64,000 nucleotides of DNA, taken from the NCBI GenBank assembly GCA_037039685.1, contig JAWNGF010000014.1, forward strand, positions 1,116,001 through 1,180,000. Direction: 5' to 3'. Of this stretch, positions 45,085 through 58,203 are shown one piece after another (position 1 is the stretch's first letter; every line of letters begins with the position of its first letter). The notes under the pieces were generated by a model. The model was not told the DNA's origin. It saw only the letters and a program-made list of their open reading frames with translations, and searched no databases. The position numbers and the translations under genes are program-made. The DNA comes from Ceratobasidium sp. AG-K (taxonomy: Eukaryota; Basidiomycota; Agaricomycetes; Cantharellales; Ceratobasidiaceae).

Positions 45085-48000
45085 TCAGCCCACGTTAAGA
45101 ACTCCACATTCCGTGCAAGCACTTCTTCCCATCCTGGGGTCGCCCTGGATAATAAAAAGCAAATCGGTCATCCGATCCCGACGAGAAGAGAGATGGCATA
45201 CTCCTTCAAGGACGTACGGATGCCCGTTCTGACACTGACAAATACGACCGACTGCTACAACGTCATGTGAGTTAGCGAATTATTTCATATTTTGGTATTT
45301 CGGCACCACGTACTCGAGCGGTGAGCCTCCGTTTCTTCAAACATCGCCTTCAACAAGTCTGAACAGGGTTCGTTGACCGATTCTTGGTAGAAAAACCCTC
45401 CGCTCGTCGTCTTCTTTAACGCCTCCCACAATCCGAGAAGTGCTGTCGATGGCTGGATAAAGTTTTGCTGAAGCCACTGCTGCCCGGTCTTGGGGTCAAG
45501 GCCATTCATAGCACATCGTTGTAGATAATCGGAAGGAACAGTGGTCTGCGCAGCCTTGAGCTGTTCAATACCTTGAGAGTACTTCTCGACGAGCTTGGCT
45601 CGCTCCCCCGGTTTTGAAGGCGTCGACTTGGCGAATGCCATGCGGCAGTGGTGTGCGGCCAACTCAAAGCGCAGGAACAACAGTAGAATCTCGCATTTGA
45701 CCACTTTGTTCCAAGACTCGGAAAGGATTGCAATCTTGCAAGCCGTCTCGGTATCTGCGATCGCACGGAGCAAGAAGAATTCGGCCAAATTTTCCCAGTT
45801 CTCGAAACCCCCGGGGCTGGACTTGTGGGCTTGAAGCTGGCTGATAGCTTTACTGGTCGATCTGCCTAGTAGCACCAATATTTCGACCATTACCCAATAA
45901 GCTTCAACGATATATCGGAGGCCAGCACGTGGTGGTAAATGTCCGACTTGCAAACGAGCGACTCGCAAAGCGTCCTGCTTCAACCTTTCAGGTGTGTCAC
46001 GGGGGCGTCCTAGGCCTGCTTGTACTAGGTTTTCTTGGAAGAGACGTGTAAGAGATTTTTGGTACGTCTGGATCGTGGGATCGGGCCGGGAAGTGAACTT
46101 CCTTGCTGATTGATATGTCCCAAAGGCTTTTGCGGCAGCTTGTTTCCAAGCTTCATCGTCATGCTTGGAGAATGCGCGAAGGTTACGAAGGTCGCTGAGG
46201 AGTACTGCTGGTGTGGGTTGATTTTTGTGGACCATCCGCTGAATCTTGCTGGAGATTTTCCGTCGAGTGTCGTCCGTGAGCGTAATCGATGCGTTGGTGG
46301 ATAACGAATCCCCGACCACTTTGAAGACTGCGCCTTCGAGATCTTGGCGAACGGCAGTCAACTCGGGGACTATCCCATTCAGCGTCCCTGAAAAGCTCCG
46401 CGCGATATTATGCTGGGAAATGGTGAAATGGAAACTCTTGTAAACGCGGCCGTAACGAAGCGAATCGATACCCCTGCCACACGTAGGGCAAACCGGCAAC
46501 GAGCAACTGTACCTCGAAGTGTTGGGCGTTGTTGGCCTGGACCAGCTGCCGTTCCTGTCCTTCTCGTAGAATCCATGGAGTCCAGTGATCTGATCGAGGG
46601 TTTCGACCGGGAAGACATGTTTACAAGCCAGAGTGATGGTCATTGAGCGGAGGTCGGGGATAGTCGCAGCAGCCGCTGCCGGCAAAGATCTTGGCTCGCT
46701 CGACCAAAATCGGCCCAAGGTCGATCCGAGAATCGTACTCAAACCCGTGCCCTGATCGTCCTTGTTGCCACCGCCATCAGTGTCGTGTAGGTGGGTATTT
46801 TGCATCTGCTGGAGGATCTCATCCAGAGGTTCACCTTTGGCACAGGCCGGACAAGTTTGTAGGATACAAGGCTCGCCGCACACTAGGTTTCGAATTTGTT
46901 GGCACTCCTAGCGACAACGCCAGTTGACTTGCTCACCTGAAGGGCAAGGATGGCCACAGATAAGCACTGTTGGGCATTTCTTGTCGCAAGGTAACCGAGT
47001 GCATGCCTACGCCATTAATTCTCGTAGCGAAACGAGTCAAAAATCTGAACTTACTATGTTGCAGGTATCCGGGCATTTAGCATGGGGGCATTTCCAGTCA
47101 CAAGGTAGCGCACACGGTCCACAGGGCGTAGAACAAGAACGGTCACAGCCCTTATGCGTACAAATCTGCCAACACTTGTCCTCGCACGCACCCAAGCATA
47201 AATGACCTGCCTTGCATTCCCTCTTGCATGCGTGTCCACAAGGTAGGGCCTTTCCACAGGGATGTGCCTTGTGTTTGGTGCGCGCGATCAGAGCGAGGAG
47301 AGGTGTATTATTGCGCGGAGCTTCCGTACGGGCCTTTGGTGCGCTAAGGGTTTTGCACCCCCCACACTCCGATGCGCAAGGCGTGGAACAGCATGACCGA
47401 TTGACCCTACACTTTTGTCGGCAGTAATAGGTGGTCGAATCCTGATGGCAGGGTATTGTCGCGATATGTTCGCATGTTGGAAGCTGCCGATTGACTTGAA
47501 CTTGACACTGGATGCTCTCTAGGTTTCGAGCGGTATGGCTGGTAACGATGTCATAAGATTTTCCAAGGCGAGTGCTAAGAATGATGCACTCACCATGGCG
47601 CAGAAGGAAGCACATGTCCACACGGAAGCGTGATATTGCGAATTTGAACATTGCACTGGATCGTCTCTGGCAATCGAGCACGAGAGCTGGTAGCTTGGTT
47701 GTGAGATCACTGGGGTGAGTTCCATCAGCTGTGTGCGTACCATGGTACGGAAGGATGTGCGTGTCCACACGGGAGCGGGACATTCTGAATCTGAACGTGG
47801 CAAATAATCTTCTCCGGGAGTTGAGCCAGGTAGCTGGTTATAGTGTTTGTCAAATCGCTGGAACGATCTCTACTGACTATGCACCCACCACGGCGCGGAA
47901 GGGTGTACATGCCCACACGGAAGTGAGATGTTGTGAACTGGGAAGCGGCAGTCTCCCAATGTCTTGGCACACTCCCAGCACCGTCGGTCGCACGGGTGTT

Positions 48001-51000
48001 GGGCGGGACAAAGTCGAAGGCAAGGCTCTTTGCACTGCGTGGTAATGTGTTGAGGATCATCCGCGTGGCACTGCGTTTCAACTAAATAAGTACGGCGGAA
48101 TTAAACTGAGATTCAAGCATACCTTCAAAGGGCACAAATGATTGCAAGGGAGCTTCGCCAAGCAGTCCCGACGGCATCCTCCTGCACATGGGAGGGACAT
48201 ATCGAACACTTTTTTTTAGCAATGCCATGAAACCAATGGATGAATTCCCACCTTCTGGAGACACTTGCTTCAGCGCTCCTGGTCGATCAATCCATTGTTC
48301 GTATTCTGGGTGATTGTGGCACGATATCCGGAAGCCCTTCCCGATGCCCCCAGCCTCAGATGTATGCAGCTCCCGAAGTACATTCGCCCACATTTGACTA
48401 CCTCGCGCAAGCTCGGGTGCATTTCCGAAGATGTAAAGACCATGCTTGGCTCGGGAAAGCCCGACGTTTGTGCGATTGTTGGACTTGGTAAACTCAAGTT
48501 GACACCTGATTCAATGGTCTGATCTGACGTCAGCTCACCTTCAGAAAACCGATTGGGGCTCTTCCTCCATACTGCAAACCTTCGACCGTTCCGTCGAATG
48601 GCGTTCCGCTGTTACGAACCAGGCTGAGTAAGATAACTTTCCCTTCTTCACCTTGAAAGTTATCCAGAGTACTGTTCAGGAACGCGTCAACGTCACTGAG
48701 AGCACACATAAACAATATACACTTACCGAATAATGACTTGCTGGGAAACATCCACCGTTTGGAAAGTCTCTTCTTGTTCCTCGACGCCACGTTGCTCGAG
48801 AAGATCTGCGTCTCGTTCGTCGACCAGGGTCGCCACTACGCCGCGCAGCTTTTGACGAATTTTTGGTATCTGACCTAAGTAGGCCGCAAGGATGACGATG
48901 TCCCCTTCCTTGTTATAACACCCTTGTCTGCGCATCCATGTTAGTGCAAAAGTTAATTTCGGAATTAGAGCACTAACTTGAGCAAGTGTATCACTAAGTC
49001 ATGAATCATGTCAACCTGAAGGCCAAATGAGAAGAGGCTCAAATCAAATCAAAAAGGCAAACCTCGTATTGGTTATGCTTGGATACCGACTCGTCTCCTC
49101 CGCCAGATTCCTTGTTTGTGTGGCTGATGAAGTAGACATCCTTGCTCATTCCGCGAACGTGAGGGTACTTGAAGACGAGTTCATTGTCTTTCAGCTCAGG
49201 ATACAACGTATTCCTAGTAGCACAAAAGCTAAGCGTATCCGGTCTGTTAAGCGACTGATATATGCGTACCTGATCAATGATGATATTTCAGGCCGCATTC
49301 GCCGCTGAACGGCCAGCTGCGACATCGGGAAACCAGAGGTCGACAGGCGCTCCATTAAGCTCTGATCGAATCTGTATATCTTGCCAGTGTTGGGGTTATC
49401 CATGGAGAGCTCTGGATACGGCAAGTGCAAAGTCAGAAGGTCAGGTTAGGCGGCTTGGAACGAATGGTAAGATCTCACTGTAGCTGCTGACGTTGGGTCG
49501 TAGCTGTAGAGGATCTCCGATCATGATGACTTGCTGGACGGACTCCACCAAACTCCCTAGTATATGCGACTCGAGTACCTGGCCTGCCTCTTCTACGATC
49601 ATAACCTTCGGCTCTACGCTCTGCCAAGTAAAATTACAATGAGCCTATATTATCAACTCGTCGGCAAGACTTCCACCCACCGAGAGCAAAGAAATAATCT
49701 TGGCAGCGCCTAAGTTTTCCAGATAGTCACTATTTATCGTTGATGCTGGCCGGAAAGCGATGCTCACCTGTGGTTGTACAACCAATAATATGCGCACGTT
49801 TCAAAACATTCGCTCGAGCCTTGAAATAACAATCAATGTTAGAGATACGACGTCATAAGGCGGATTGGTACGTACTTGGTCTTTCCTTTCTTCAAAGTTT
49901 TTTCGAGCTCGGGCATGCGCTTGCCGCAGACGCTCAAAGTCCTCCACCTGACGCTTACGAAGAGACTCGCTGGCCGCCGTGATCCAGATGTTGTGTAGCG
50001 CTCTCCTTTCAACCAAAGACATGCTCCAAACTTTTGGATCGGTTCGAAGTACTTCAAGCTGTCGAGAAGAATCGGGAATCGAGGGTATCTCTTCAAGGCC
50101 GTGTCGGCGCAGAAATAGAAGAAGTTCTTGCTGGGGATCAAATATAGGTTCGGAATCCACCGACTCTGATAACATGAATCGTTATTAAATCCTCGATCAG
50201 AAACTTGAAAAATGCGTAATTTGTGCTTACCATGATCGCTACTCGAGTCGTCCGTGCCCTCAGCGGCCTCCGCTTCGAGAATATCGTACATGTTGAGGCT
50301 TGCAATTTGTTCTTTCTTGCGTTTCTTGGTCGTCGCCTGCTCCTCCTCTTGCACATTCAAAAACTTTAGATCTTGCCCAGCAGCCCAGAATTCGACAATC
50401 GAGGAGTAGTTCTTGGTCTTTCCTGTCCGTTGCCACCCTTGGTCTGCGTCCCGTGTATCCCGGTTCCCAACGCCATGTTGTCTAGACACGGCCAGAATCC
50501 ACGCGGGCACGTCACGCGAGAACTCCTTGTAGTGCGAAGGGTACGCCGACATCAGGTGCCTATTCATGTATTCTGGAGGGATCTGGCGAGAGGAAATCGC
50601 TTTCATGAGACCGACGATTTCCGTTTCTGCGGTCTTCATGGCACGAAACGCTGTGCCAACCTCTCGGTCAAGCCCAGACTTGGGTTGAGCCCTCACCAAG
50701 TCCTCGAGGGCAAAGCGCGCGAGATTCTCGTCCATCCTGAACCGAGAGCCGACCCGGATAATCTTCTCAGTGATTTTATGCTTCAGGACCCCATTTAACA
50801 TATGGTCCAAAGCATGATTGGTGAAAGCGACGAGGAGGATCGGGGAAACTTCATTCTTGAGTAGAACCCGAATGAGCTCGAGGCCAGTATAGCTCTATGT
50901 GAGCTGTGAGTATCAAATAACCAAGCGTCAAAAGTAAATCCAAAAGCGTACCTTTCCCGTACCAGGAGGCCTAAAAGAATTAGTTTAGCATGGCTGCACA

Positions 51001-53647
51001 TCGACCGTCACAAAGACGTCAAACTTACCCCTGAATCAAAGAAATCTCCTGCGTGAGTGAGCTAATCACTGCATCAGCCTGGCTAGGGTCCAAGCGACTC
51101 CCTGGGCCTGCAAGCTGCGCTCGAGCGCTGGCTATCGAGTGAGGGTTATTCGAAGTCAGGGAGAGAGAATGCACTTTGGCGCTCGAGTCGAAGAGGTCCC
51201 TGAGCTGAAACGAAAAGCCAGGGGAGAGCGAGTACAATGGAGGTGCGATCGCGGTTCGGCTCAGCTCCTCCTTGGGCTGAAGCCGCAAGTATTGGGAAAA
51301 GGGCAATGTTTCTGGATCGCGCTTGAGAGCCTCGAGGAACGGACGGATACTTTCAAAGAGGACGGGAGCTTCGATGAGAACGACGGTCCCGTATTCGGTA
51401 ATCCGGTGTTGGAGAATATGAAGAATCCGAAGTTCGGGTACGGCATCCAGAAATGAAACACTGAGCGTCACCCGATTGGGGTTACGCATCGCCGAACCGA
51501 TGAGGTCTTCTGGAGTACTAGCAACTTTCCCAATATAGATGTCGAGGACGCCAGTAAGATCCTTCCAAATTAATGCTACCAATGTATCCTGCATTAGGTG
51601 CTTCTTGGTTACTCGTTCCCAATAATCCTTGCGTTCCCGGGGGTTTCCGCGGCGCGCTTGCCCAGGAGGTGCATCAAAGGTTATACCGACGGAAGTCCCG
51701 CGGTTGCTGACGGACAAAGGCTGGAAAGCGACATTTGTAAAGACGCTAAACAGAACAGAGTCTTGGGCGTTCGAGTTATTTGGGTAACGTCCACCACCAT
51801 TGCCGATGAGCCTCGACAAGGATGTGCTTGCAAAGTGAGGTGCGACTAGATCCGAAACTACCTCTTGAACAGCCGTTCGAATCGGCGCACTATGTGTAAT
51901 TGTTGTAAGCGCGCGCCCATTAGAAGAAGTGTCATACATACGTTAGTTCCTCGCGAAGCAGACGAAATTGTATGTCCAGCAATCGTTCAACGCTCCCAGC
52001 TTCGTAAAAATGCGGCGCCTCGAGAAAGTTGCCGGGAAGAAATGGCTCAAACTCGCAGAGAAGTTCCGCATGAGTAGGCGCCACGCGAATCCTCTCTATC
52101 TCCTCGTGATCGTTGTCGTGCCGTGGACCTGACTCGCGGTTCTCTCCGGGACGATCAAATTTGAAATTGCCTTGGAGCCTTGCCGCCAACCCCTCGGCAA
52201 TGGGGCCTCGTCGCACGAGCTGTTCTTCGGGCTGAACGACCTTGATTGTGGTTCGTCGCACGATATGTAGAACTTGGTCCTTGTTATGACGCAGGTTGTT
52301 GATGATCTGATCCCTCTTGGATACTTCATATCGAGCACATTCATCGTCGAAAGGCGGATTTGATTGCAGTCCCGTCACCCAATCCTCGAACCACTTGGCA
52401 ATTTGTTCGACCAATTCGCATACTTCAGGGTTGGTAGTGGTAGCTTGCTTGAAGCGTGTAAGATATCTGGGCATCGCTATTTAGGTATAGGCGTGGATAA
52501 TCAACTGACAAGGACATACTCAAACATGGTCACAAATAGGACCTTGAAGACTTGCTTTCCACTGAGCGCCGTGTTTCCTTCCTTGAAACTTCGAGCTTCC
52601 ATGAGTCTCTTCATGTGTGTTTCCAATGTTTTGCGAATTACGCCAAGCTCATTGTGCACCAGGCCGTACAACGCGCTGATCAAGGGTTTAGAACTTGACC
52701 TCGAACTCAACCTCGAAACTCACTTGACATCGCTATGCAACAGACTCTTCGTAACCCACTCAGAGGATAGATACTAGTCATCACTCGATCAATAAAGCGT
52801 CAAGGACAAAGTCAAGGTCGACTCACCGTGAATATTGGGATATACCCTCGCTGAAACGACCAAGCTCGGTTGGTCTCCACCGGAAACCGAAGCGCATCTC
52901 CAAGTCGTTCGATCCCATTTCCCTATGAACAAGGTCAGCCCGACGAACTACCAGTACACGGAAAGTATCAAACCTTGACAAGGTCGCGCAAATGGGTCTA
53001 GTATATTAGTCAGCACACGTTAGCCACCCAAAACCAAAACTGAAACCCCATACCTGACCATCCACTGGCGTCTATTCAAAGCAACATTAGCGACACGAAC
53101 CAGCAAAAGCGGCCAACACGTACCCAACTCGCGTTCTGAGAGCTAGCGTTACACAAAAGCTCAACAAACTTGTACACTTGATCGGGAATAATAAACTTGA
53201 AATTGTCGGCGACATATTGCCTTAGACCTTGACGCGTTTTTGCGGGTGCGGTGTTTCCACCGGTGGAGAATTGGTCGTTGGTCAGGCCGGGAAAGTTACT
53301 GGGAGGCTCTTGAGGCTGGTTCTGTGTATTATTGGGGCGGCTTCGGGACGGTCCGCCGGAATTGAATTGGGGTGTGGCACCGGGTTGTGGTCTAACGTGA
53401 GGAAATCGGCAAGTAGTGCCGTCTCTGCAATGTCCTTGAAGGAAAAAACGGCAAGGTCCCTTGGATGCTGAAGGCCCACCTCCTGCTCGAAAGCAACCAA
53501 TATATTCAGCAGCACTATCAAGTCTACGATAATGGACATACCTCTCGTGGCTGGGTTCCCTCCACGACCGCGACTTGGAGCCCCGCCTCTACCCCGCCTA
53601 GAGGCTTGGCCAGGTGTATTTGGCCCATTGGGGCGATTCAAAAACAT
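45085..53647 (-). CDS. ZNFX1-like helicase, copy 3 (complete)
   Basis: Complete many-exon gene. Start 53647 (MFLNRPNGPN). Arg/Gly-rich N-terminus; CCCH finger CRFFLQGHCRDGTTCRFPH (about 53465-53400); micro-exons 53054-53071 (18 nt) and 52974-52997 (24 nt); blocks 52710-52501, 52474-51932 and 51900-51025; P-loop micro-exon 50952-50970; helicase exon 50894-50230 (FTNHALDHML); exon 50175-49865; motif II VEEAGQ (about 49590); motif III MIGDPLQLRP; FDQSLMERL and QRRMRPEIS (about 49330); LDNFQGEE; motif VI VGLSRAKHGLYIFGN (about 48450); NFX1 fingers 48210-47040 including three tandem LPCGH exons; a long exon 46883-45310 with a RING-like block; and two exons forming an RZ finger (QCQNGHPYV, CTECG), stop 45085-45087. 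All helicase motifs are intact and CpG is normal. Likely a cytoplasmic or perinuclear RNA helicase in RNA surveillance or silencing, by family analogy. Exon borders placed by eye. Confidence 0.9.
47600..47960 (-). repeat. Tandem exon repeat in the NFX1-finger region of copy 3
   Basis: Successive small exons end in ISLPCGHVHPSAP (about 47940-47888), VPLPCGHAHPSVP (about 47840-47743) and ITLPCGHVLPSAP (about 47690-47595), each followed by an intron starting GTGGGT, GTACGC or GTGAGT after a split codon TG|. The second and third also share an LPE-x-I-x-C-x-VQI-x-N preface and an ACCAG|C acceptor. Copy 2 has only one such unit before the final CXXXC finger, so copy 3 gained two by exon duplication, or copy 2 lost them. 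Confidence 0.7.
50952..50970 (-). other. 19-nt micro-exon encoding the P-loop, copy 3
   Basis: TTTTAG, then 19 nt encoding (G)PPGTGK, then GTACGC. The previous exon ends ...LIQ plus GG, and the next begins SYTGLELIR. Confidence 0.8.
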
Positions 53648-53689
53648 AGTGGTGTATGAGACTCAATAGTTGGAGCGGGATGGAAATTT

Positions 53690-53735
53690 AAGTGGCAAGC
53701 GAGGGGATAGCCACTCATAATCGCCCCATCCGCGG
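53690..53735 (-). promoter_or_regulatory. Shared ZNFX1-cluster promoter block, copy 3
   Basis: Coding strand: CCGCGGATGGGGCGATTATG, then AGTGGCTA (53708-53735), then TTGCCACTT (53690-53697), 43-88 bp before the ATG. GTGGC and GCCAC form an interrupted dyad, as in the other copies. Confidence 0.65.
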
Positions 53736-53981
53736 ATATCTTTGTAATAACACGTATTTTTGCCACGAGGCACAGTATGCCGCGTGGAGTACAAAGCATT
53801 GTGCATTGCATTGCCTGTCACAATTCCGAATAGTGTGAAGATTTCCTCAATTGTCCACCAAACACACAATCCGTACAGGGATAAACAATATATAATAATG
53901 GGTATCCATACCCGTACAACAACCCCAAAAAGGACAAAATAATAGATAAAGGAGCACGTCCGAAAAAGTCTGAAAAGGCAA
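53736..53981. other. Intergenic, GT61 gene 3' side
   Basis: Spacer between the copy 3 promoter and the stop of the glycosyltransferase gene. Nothing else recognised. Confidence 0.5.
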
Positions 53982-55956
53982 TTACGACTTGGTCGCGGCG
54001 CCGTCGATCCGCTCTTCAATCAGCTTGGCCACAAACGGCCCATGGACCGGGATCTCATTCCCTTGGAATCCCTCGGGATAATCCACACGAGGGAGCGAAG
54101 GTTCCGTAAACGCCCTATAAATAAATGAGTACCAACCACAACCTAAAACAGAGCCGACTCACGAGGCATTGTGAATCCCATAGTGCCTCATACCCAGGGC
54201 CGTACTCGTCCACTGATAATCCCTCGCAAACCCACCAGGATAGAACATCTCAATCACCGTCGACAAGGGGGTGAGCGGCATCATGATCAAATGTGTCAGA
54301 CCGTTTCCGTGCACGCCGAGCAAGACCGTCGTCCGAGCGGCGATCCGAACCTGCTCCTCGCGCGAAATATGCTCAGCCTCGACAATCTCAAGCTCCCACG
54401 GGCGCTTGGCCGGCGAATCGGGAAGCGAATTCTTGCGGTCGACGAGCTCCTTGAGCGCCTTGACCAACCCCTCGTGGTCTTCCTTGATGAGTTTGCGATG
54501 GCGAGCCGTTTGGCGGGAAATGTACGTAATGTGCACCGTGGGTTTTCCACCGGGAAGAGCTTCGGCGAGCCGTTTCACGTCTGCCTCGGTTCCGTGCCAC
54601 CACAAGCTCAAGTCCTGGATCGCCTCGTCCACGCTGGCCATTTTGAGCACACGCCGTCTGAGGGGTTCCCACCACCACCGGCCCTTTTCGGTTCCGTGCC
54701 CGTCTTCGAGGTCGGCGCGCGTGGCTTCGATGGCTTCGGATACGGTGCGTGCGTTGACGGAGCAGTGTTCACCACGGAAAGACGCGGATCGGTCGGCGAG
54801 GAGGACTTTTTCGTAGAGGAATGCGTGGGGGGCTGGGTTTTGGGGCGTGTCGGGGGCAGAGGACTTGGTGAGCTTGACTCGGTCTTCCCATGCGTCGGAG
54901 AATTCCATTCCTAGATCGGGGTGAGTAATGTGGCGGCGTGGGATTGAGGCGAGGGACGTACCGATGCCTGGCCAAACGGCGTGCAGGAAAAACTGGTTGA
55001 AGCTCGGTCCGTCGCGCCATACTTTGGGTTCGACGTGTGGGAATATGGCTCGTGCGGGTGTGGGGATCTTGGTGTACTCGCCGCGGGGAGTGATGTGCGG
55101 GTCGTAAGAGGCTAGCATTCGCCATGTTCCCATGAGGAGCTCGGCAGCATAGTGGTAGTAGTGGTTAATGACTGGAGAGAAATTAGCAAGCGTCGAGTGG
55201 AAGTGAACCGTTACGCACACTGCACTGGATCCCAGTAAAGAATCTGCCATCCTCGTTAGCTACGATCTACACAACCCCGAACGCACTCACGGTAAAGTCA
55301 GGCACAGCCCAGATTCGCTTTCCCCACCGCGCCTCGGCATCCTTGGGACTGATCCAGTCGAGGTCATATTCGGTCGGCTCCCGCGCGGCAATGTTTTCCG
55401 GCGTGTTGAGCGCCGTGATACCCGTGTCGATCATCATCCTGCGCTGGGGCCACGCAGAGGGGTCGTCGGTAATCACATAGAGTGTGCCGTTGGACATGTA
55501 CACGTTTTCCATGATCGTCCAACCTGCTCCGTGCTTGACGAGTTTGGTGTTGGGCAACCCAGTCGACAGGTTGGGCCATGCTGTGCTTTTGGGCGTAGTT
55601 GGGACGACATGGTGGATGGGGTTATGGATCGCGTCGTGGCTGCCGTCTAATAATCACATAAATTAGCCCAACGCGTGCCTCTCTCTCTCGCCCGACTCAC
55701 GTTTAGGAATGACGGGAACAGGCGCTGGCCTCGGCGGATCGTCCTCTTGCGGCACAACCTGGTGTCGATGGGACCCCTTCGTCGGACCCACCACTCTCTG
55801 CGTCGGCAACAACGCGTCCGGAGTGTTGTAAACGTAATGAATAGGTGTGTCGGACACTCCCAAGTCAAACATGCGAGAAAAAAGCAAAACGCAGGCAATT
55901 CCGGTAAAGGCAACTACCACATCTCTCCTCGTCGGTCGCAGACTGAGCTTGCCCAT
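53982..55956 (-). CDS. GT61-family glycosyltransferase (DUF563), type II membrane protein
   Basis: Five exons by eye: 55956-about 55700, 55649-55291, a short one at about 55265-55225 (ANEDGRFFTGIQC), about 55172-54167, and about 54116-53982. Start MGKLSLRPTRRD at 55956 is followed by one hydrophobic segment (VVVAFTGIACVLLFSRMF), then a Pro-rich stem, so a Golgi/ER type II topology is likely. The catalytic domain has INHYYHYAAELL early and LLGVHGNGLTHLIMMPL with TVIEMFYPGGF late, the HGxGLTxxxFxPxxxVIE pattern of GT61/EOGT-like enzymes. About 590 aa. The donor sugar is not readable; xylose or GlcNAc are used in known GT61 members. No damage seen. Cryptic frames on the opposite strand (54171-54914) are shadows. 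Confidence 0.85.
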
Positions 55957-56872
55957 CGTGGTCGTAAAAGAGCGTGGTGTCAAGGACGGTTGTGGTCGAC
56001 TTTTTGCACTTGATGTTTCTGCCCTGGATGGCCCTGGCACGCCACGTGAGTGTTTGACCCTTGGTCTCGGCTTCCATTCCACATAACCGGGCGTCTCGGG
56101 GCTTCTGCGATCGTGATGAGAAATTAGAAATAAACCGGAGGGGTCGACACTCAGACCGAGTATTGCACGACCGCTCCAAGTGGAAGGAGTATTCAGTAAG
56201 CAGCCTCGCTCGGATCTCATGAAAAGTACGGGTAGTGCCGCGGATCAGTCGAAGCTAGGCTCGCGCTCGCCAACATGATTGACCGGGCTGATTGCTAATT
56301 GGTTTCCAAGGCGCGGAAAAACGATGCTGTGTACGGCTTGTTGTAATGCCGGGCATACTTGCGCGTATTTGCGTCGGGGAAAACAAATTAATGCCCAACG
56401 TATTTCAATTCAATATAGGCGCAGGCGTTTCCGGAATCAATAATCCCTTTTTTGAGAGGCGCGAGGCACGGGTTACAATACGTTGACGTAGGAGCGAGTA
56501 AGACTATCTGAATGTTATTTATTTATGAAACGTATCTGGATTTGGATCCATTGGGGCTATAGATCCCAAGTTAATGCCGTTCTCGTAGCTCAATACTGCG
56601 ATGATTCGTATATCCGCATATACATGTATACTCAAGTCAACCCCGGCACCATAGTGTAACCGATGACGCCCGAGCAATCGTATAGATCGGCTCATGCCGC
56701 GTGTAGTGACCAAACTTCTCTAGATGCAGCGAGGCACGTATACTTGGACCCCCATCCCTTACTCACCAAAGCTCTACAGACTCAACTCCCAGATGAAAGC
56801 ATATACATAAAAGCGCTCAAAGATAGCATACTAGAGCAGAAAGGCATACTTCCAAAGCTCTCTGGGCATACA
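55957..56872. other. Intergenic, GT61 promoter and STE3 3' side
   Basis: The minus frame 56220-55957 continues upstream of the GT61 start and could be 5' UTR. No CaaX-ending small frame, repeat or RNA was found here by eye. Confidence 0.45.
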
Positions 56873-58203
56873 TCACAGTTGAGCTTCCTCCGAACCCGAC
56901 GGGTCGGGAGCCTGCGCCCCAGGCCTACTACCTATATCAATCACAACGGTATCGGCATTTAATCTGATATCGCCAGGCCTGTCGTCCCTGGCACTGCAAA
57001 ATATAGGTAAAGTCAAAACGAGGTTGTCAACATCTTATGAGAGGTACATACACCGGTGGCAGCACCGTAGCCTTGCCGCCTTTAATGCGAGGAACGTTCA
57101 ACTTTATCCAACTAAATGCGCCCTTGTACTCGGCAACTACTCTTTCGTCGAATCCAAAGTACCCAAACGTCGTAACTGACGCAATAGGCACAAAGTACCA
57201 ACCAACCATGAAGAGCACATGGTACCACTCGGGCAAAGAGTCCTTGGGTTCGACGAAAACCTCTTGCCAGTCTTGGTGGACATCCTCCCAGGACGTCCAT
57301 GGGTTCAGCCCAGAATGCATTGAGGTCGTTATCAGAAAGAGCGACATGACCGAAGCAAACGTCATCTGCGTGATGGCCATAGCAACGAGGCGGAGGTAGC
57401 GGCTAGAGGCAGGAATCGCTCGTTTAGTTTTCGAGGCTTGCTGAAACTGAACACGGCGATGAATCAACCAGCGTAGCGTAACACCTACAAGGAAGCTATA
57501 ATGCATGGCCGCCTAAGACTGTATAATGCTCACCAGAATAGATTAATGCTGCCCAAGAGAGTAGGATCGTGGGGATCTGAGTAATAAACAAGGCGGGGAT
57601 AGATTGATAGTGACACTATTGCATGCTGCAGATCAATATTCGAATAGTCGAGTGAGAGCGTTCACTTACTGCAGTGCAACCAAATCCCTCGCTGATTATA
57701 AATCTACAAGATTCCACTACAACGTCTACACCAATCCAGTAAGCGACTGTGCGAATCCACAGGAACTCGGCTTACGCAGAGCATTGGGTATGACAGGCAA
57801 CACGATGCACATTCCAATCTCAAACTTTACAAGTTGACGCTTTTCAGTTGGGCTTAGAGCTCTGTGATAAGGTGTGGACGCATGTGCCAACCGACGGCAG
57901 ACACACACGGTTGCTGCTGGAACGGCAATGTTGGCACTAAGCTCGACCCTTGAGACTATATGCAGATTAGTTGAAAAGACAATCGCCCTACACTAGGAAC
58001 TTACCAATGTCGCACCATATTTTGTACTTTACAGTGACATTATCGAGCCAAGCGATGGTGTTGATTACTCGGATGAGGTTGCATAGAGCAAGCCAGAGAA
58101 TAGCCGAGGTCGTACAGACATTGCGTGTCCTCCAATGCCATGGAAGCGGAACAAGGACGACAAGGGCACTGATAAAACTGACAATGGGAAGCTCGACTGG
58201 CAT
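56873..58203 (-). CDS. STE3-like mating pheromone receptor (7-TM GPCR)
   Basis: Start 58203. Exon 1 (58203-58005) encodes TM1-2 with the hallmark VLVPLPWHWRTRNV, then LCNLIRVINTIAWLDN and WCDI. Exon 2 (57955-about 57777) has PAATVCVCRRLAHAS and LSPTEKRQLVKFEIGMCIVLPVIPN. Short exons encode YWIGVDVVVESCRF...GFGCTA and LFITQIPTILLSWAALIYS. The exon from about 57490 to 57050 has LRWLIHRRVQFQQ, SRYLRLVAMAITQM, NPWTSWEDVHQDW and FGYFGFDERVVAEYK. A last exon gives the tail to TGA 56873-56875. This matches the PLPWH, WCDI, WxSWxDVH and FGFxxE landmarks of fungal a-factor-type receptors. About 370 aa. The join after VIPNAL needs a 29-nt intron or an indel, so exon 3 is uncertain. It could be a B-locus receptor or a non-mating-type STE3 paralogue. 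Confidence 0.85.

Noticed and set aside
54171..54914. 247-aa open frame on the plus strand
   Set aside because: It is antisense to the GT61 catalytic exon, which has clear family motifs; the plus frame has none and reflects high GC.
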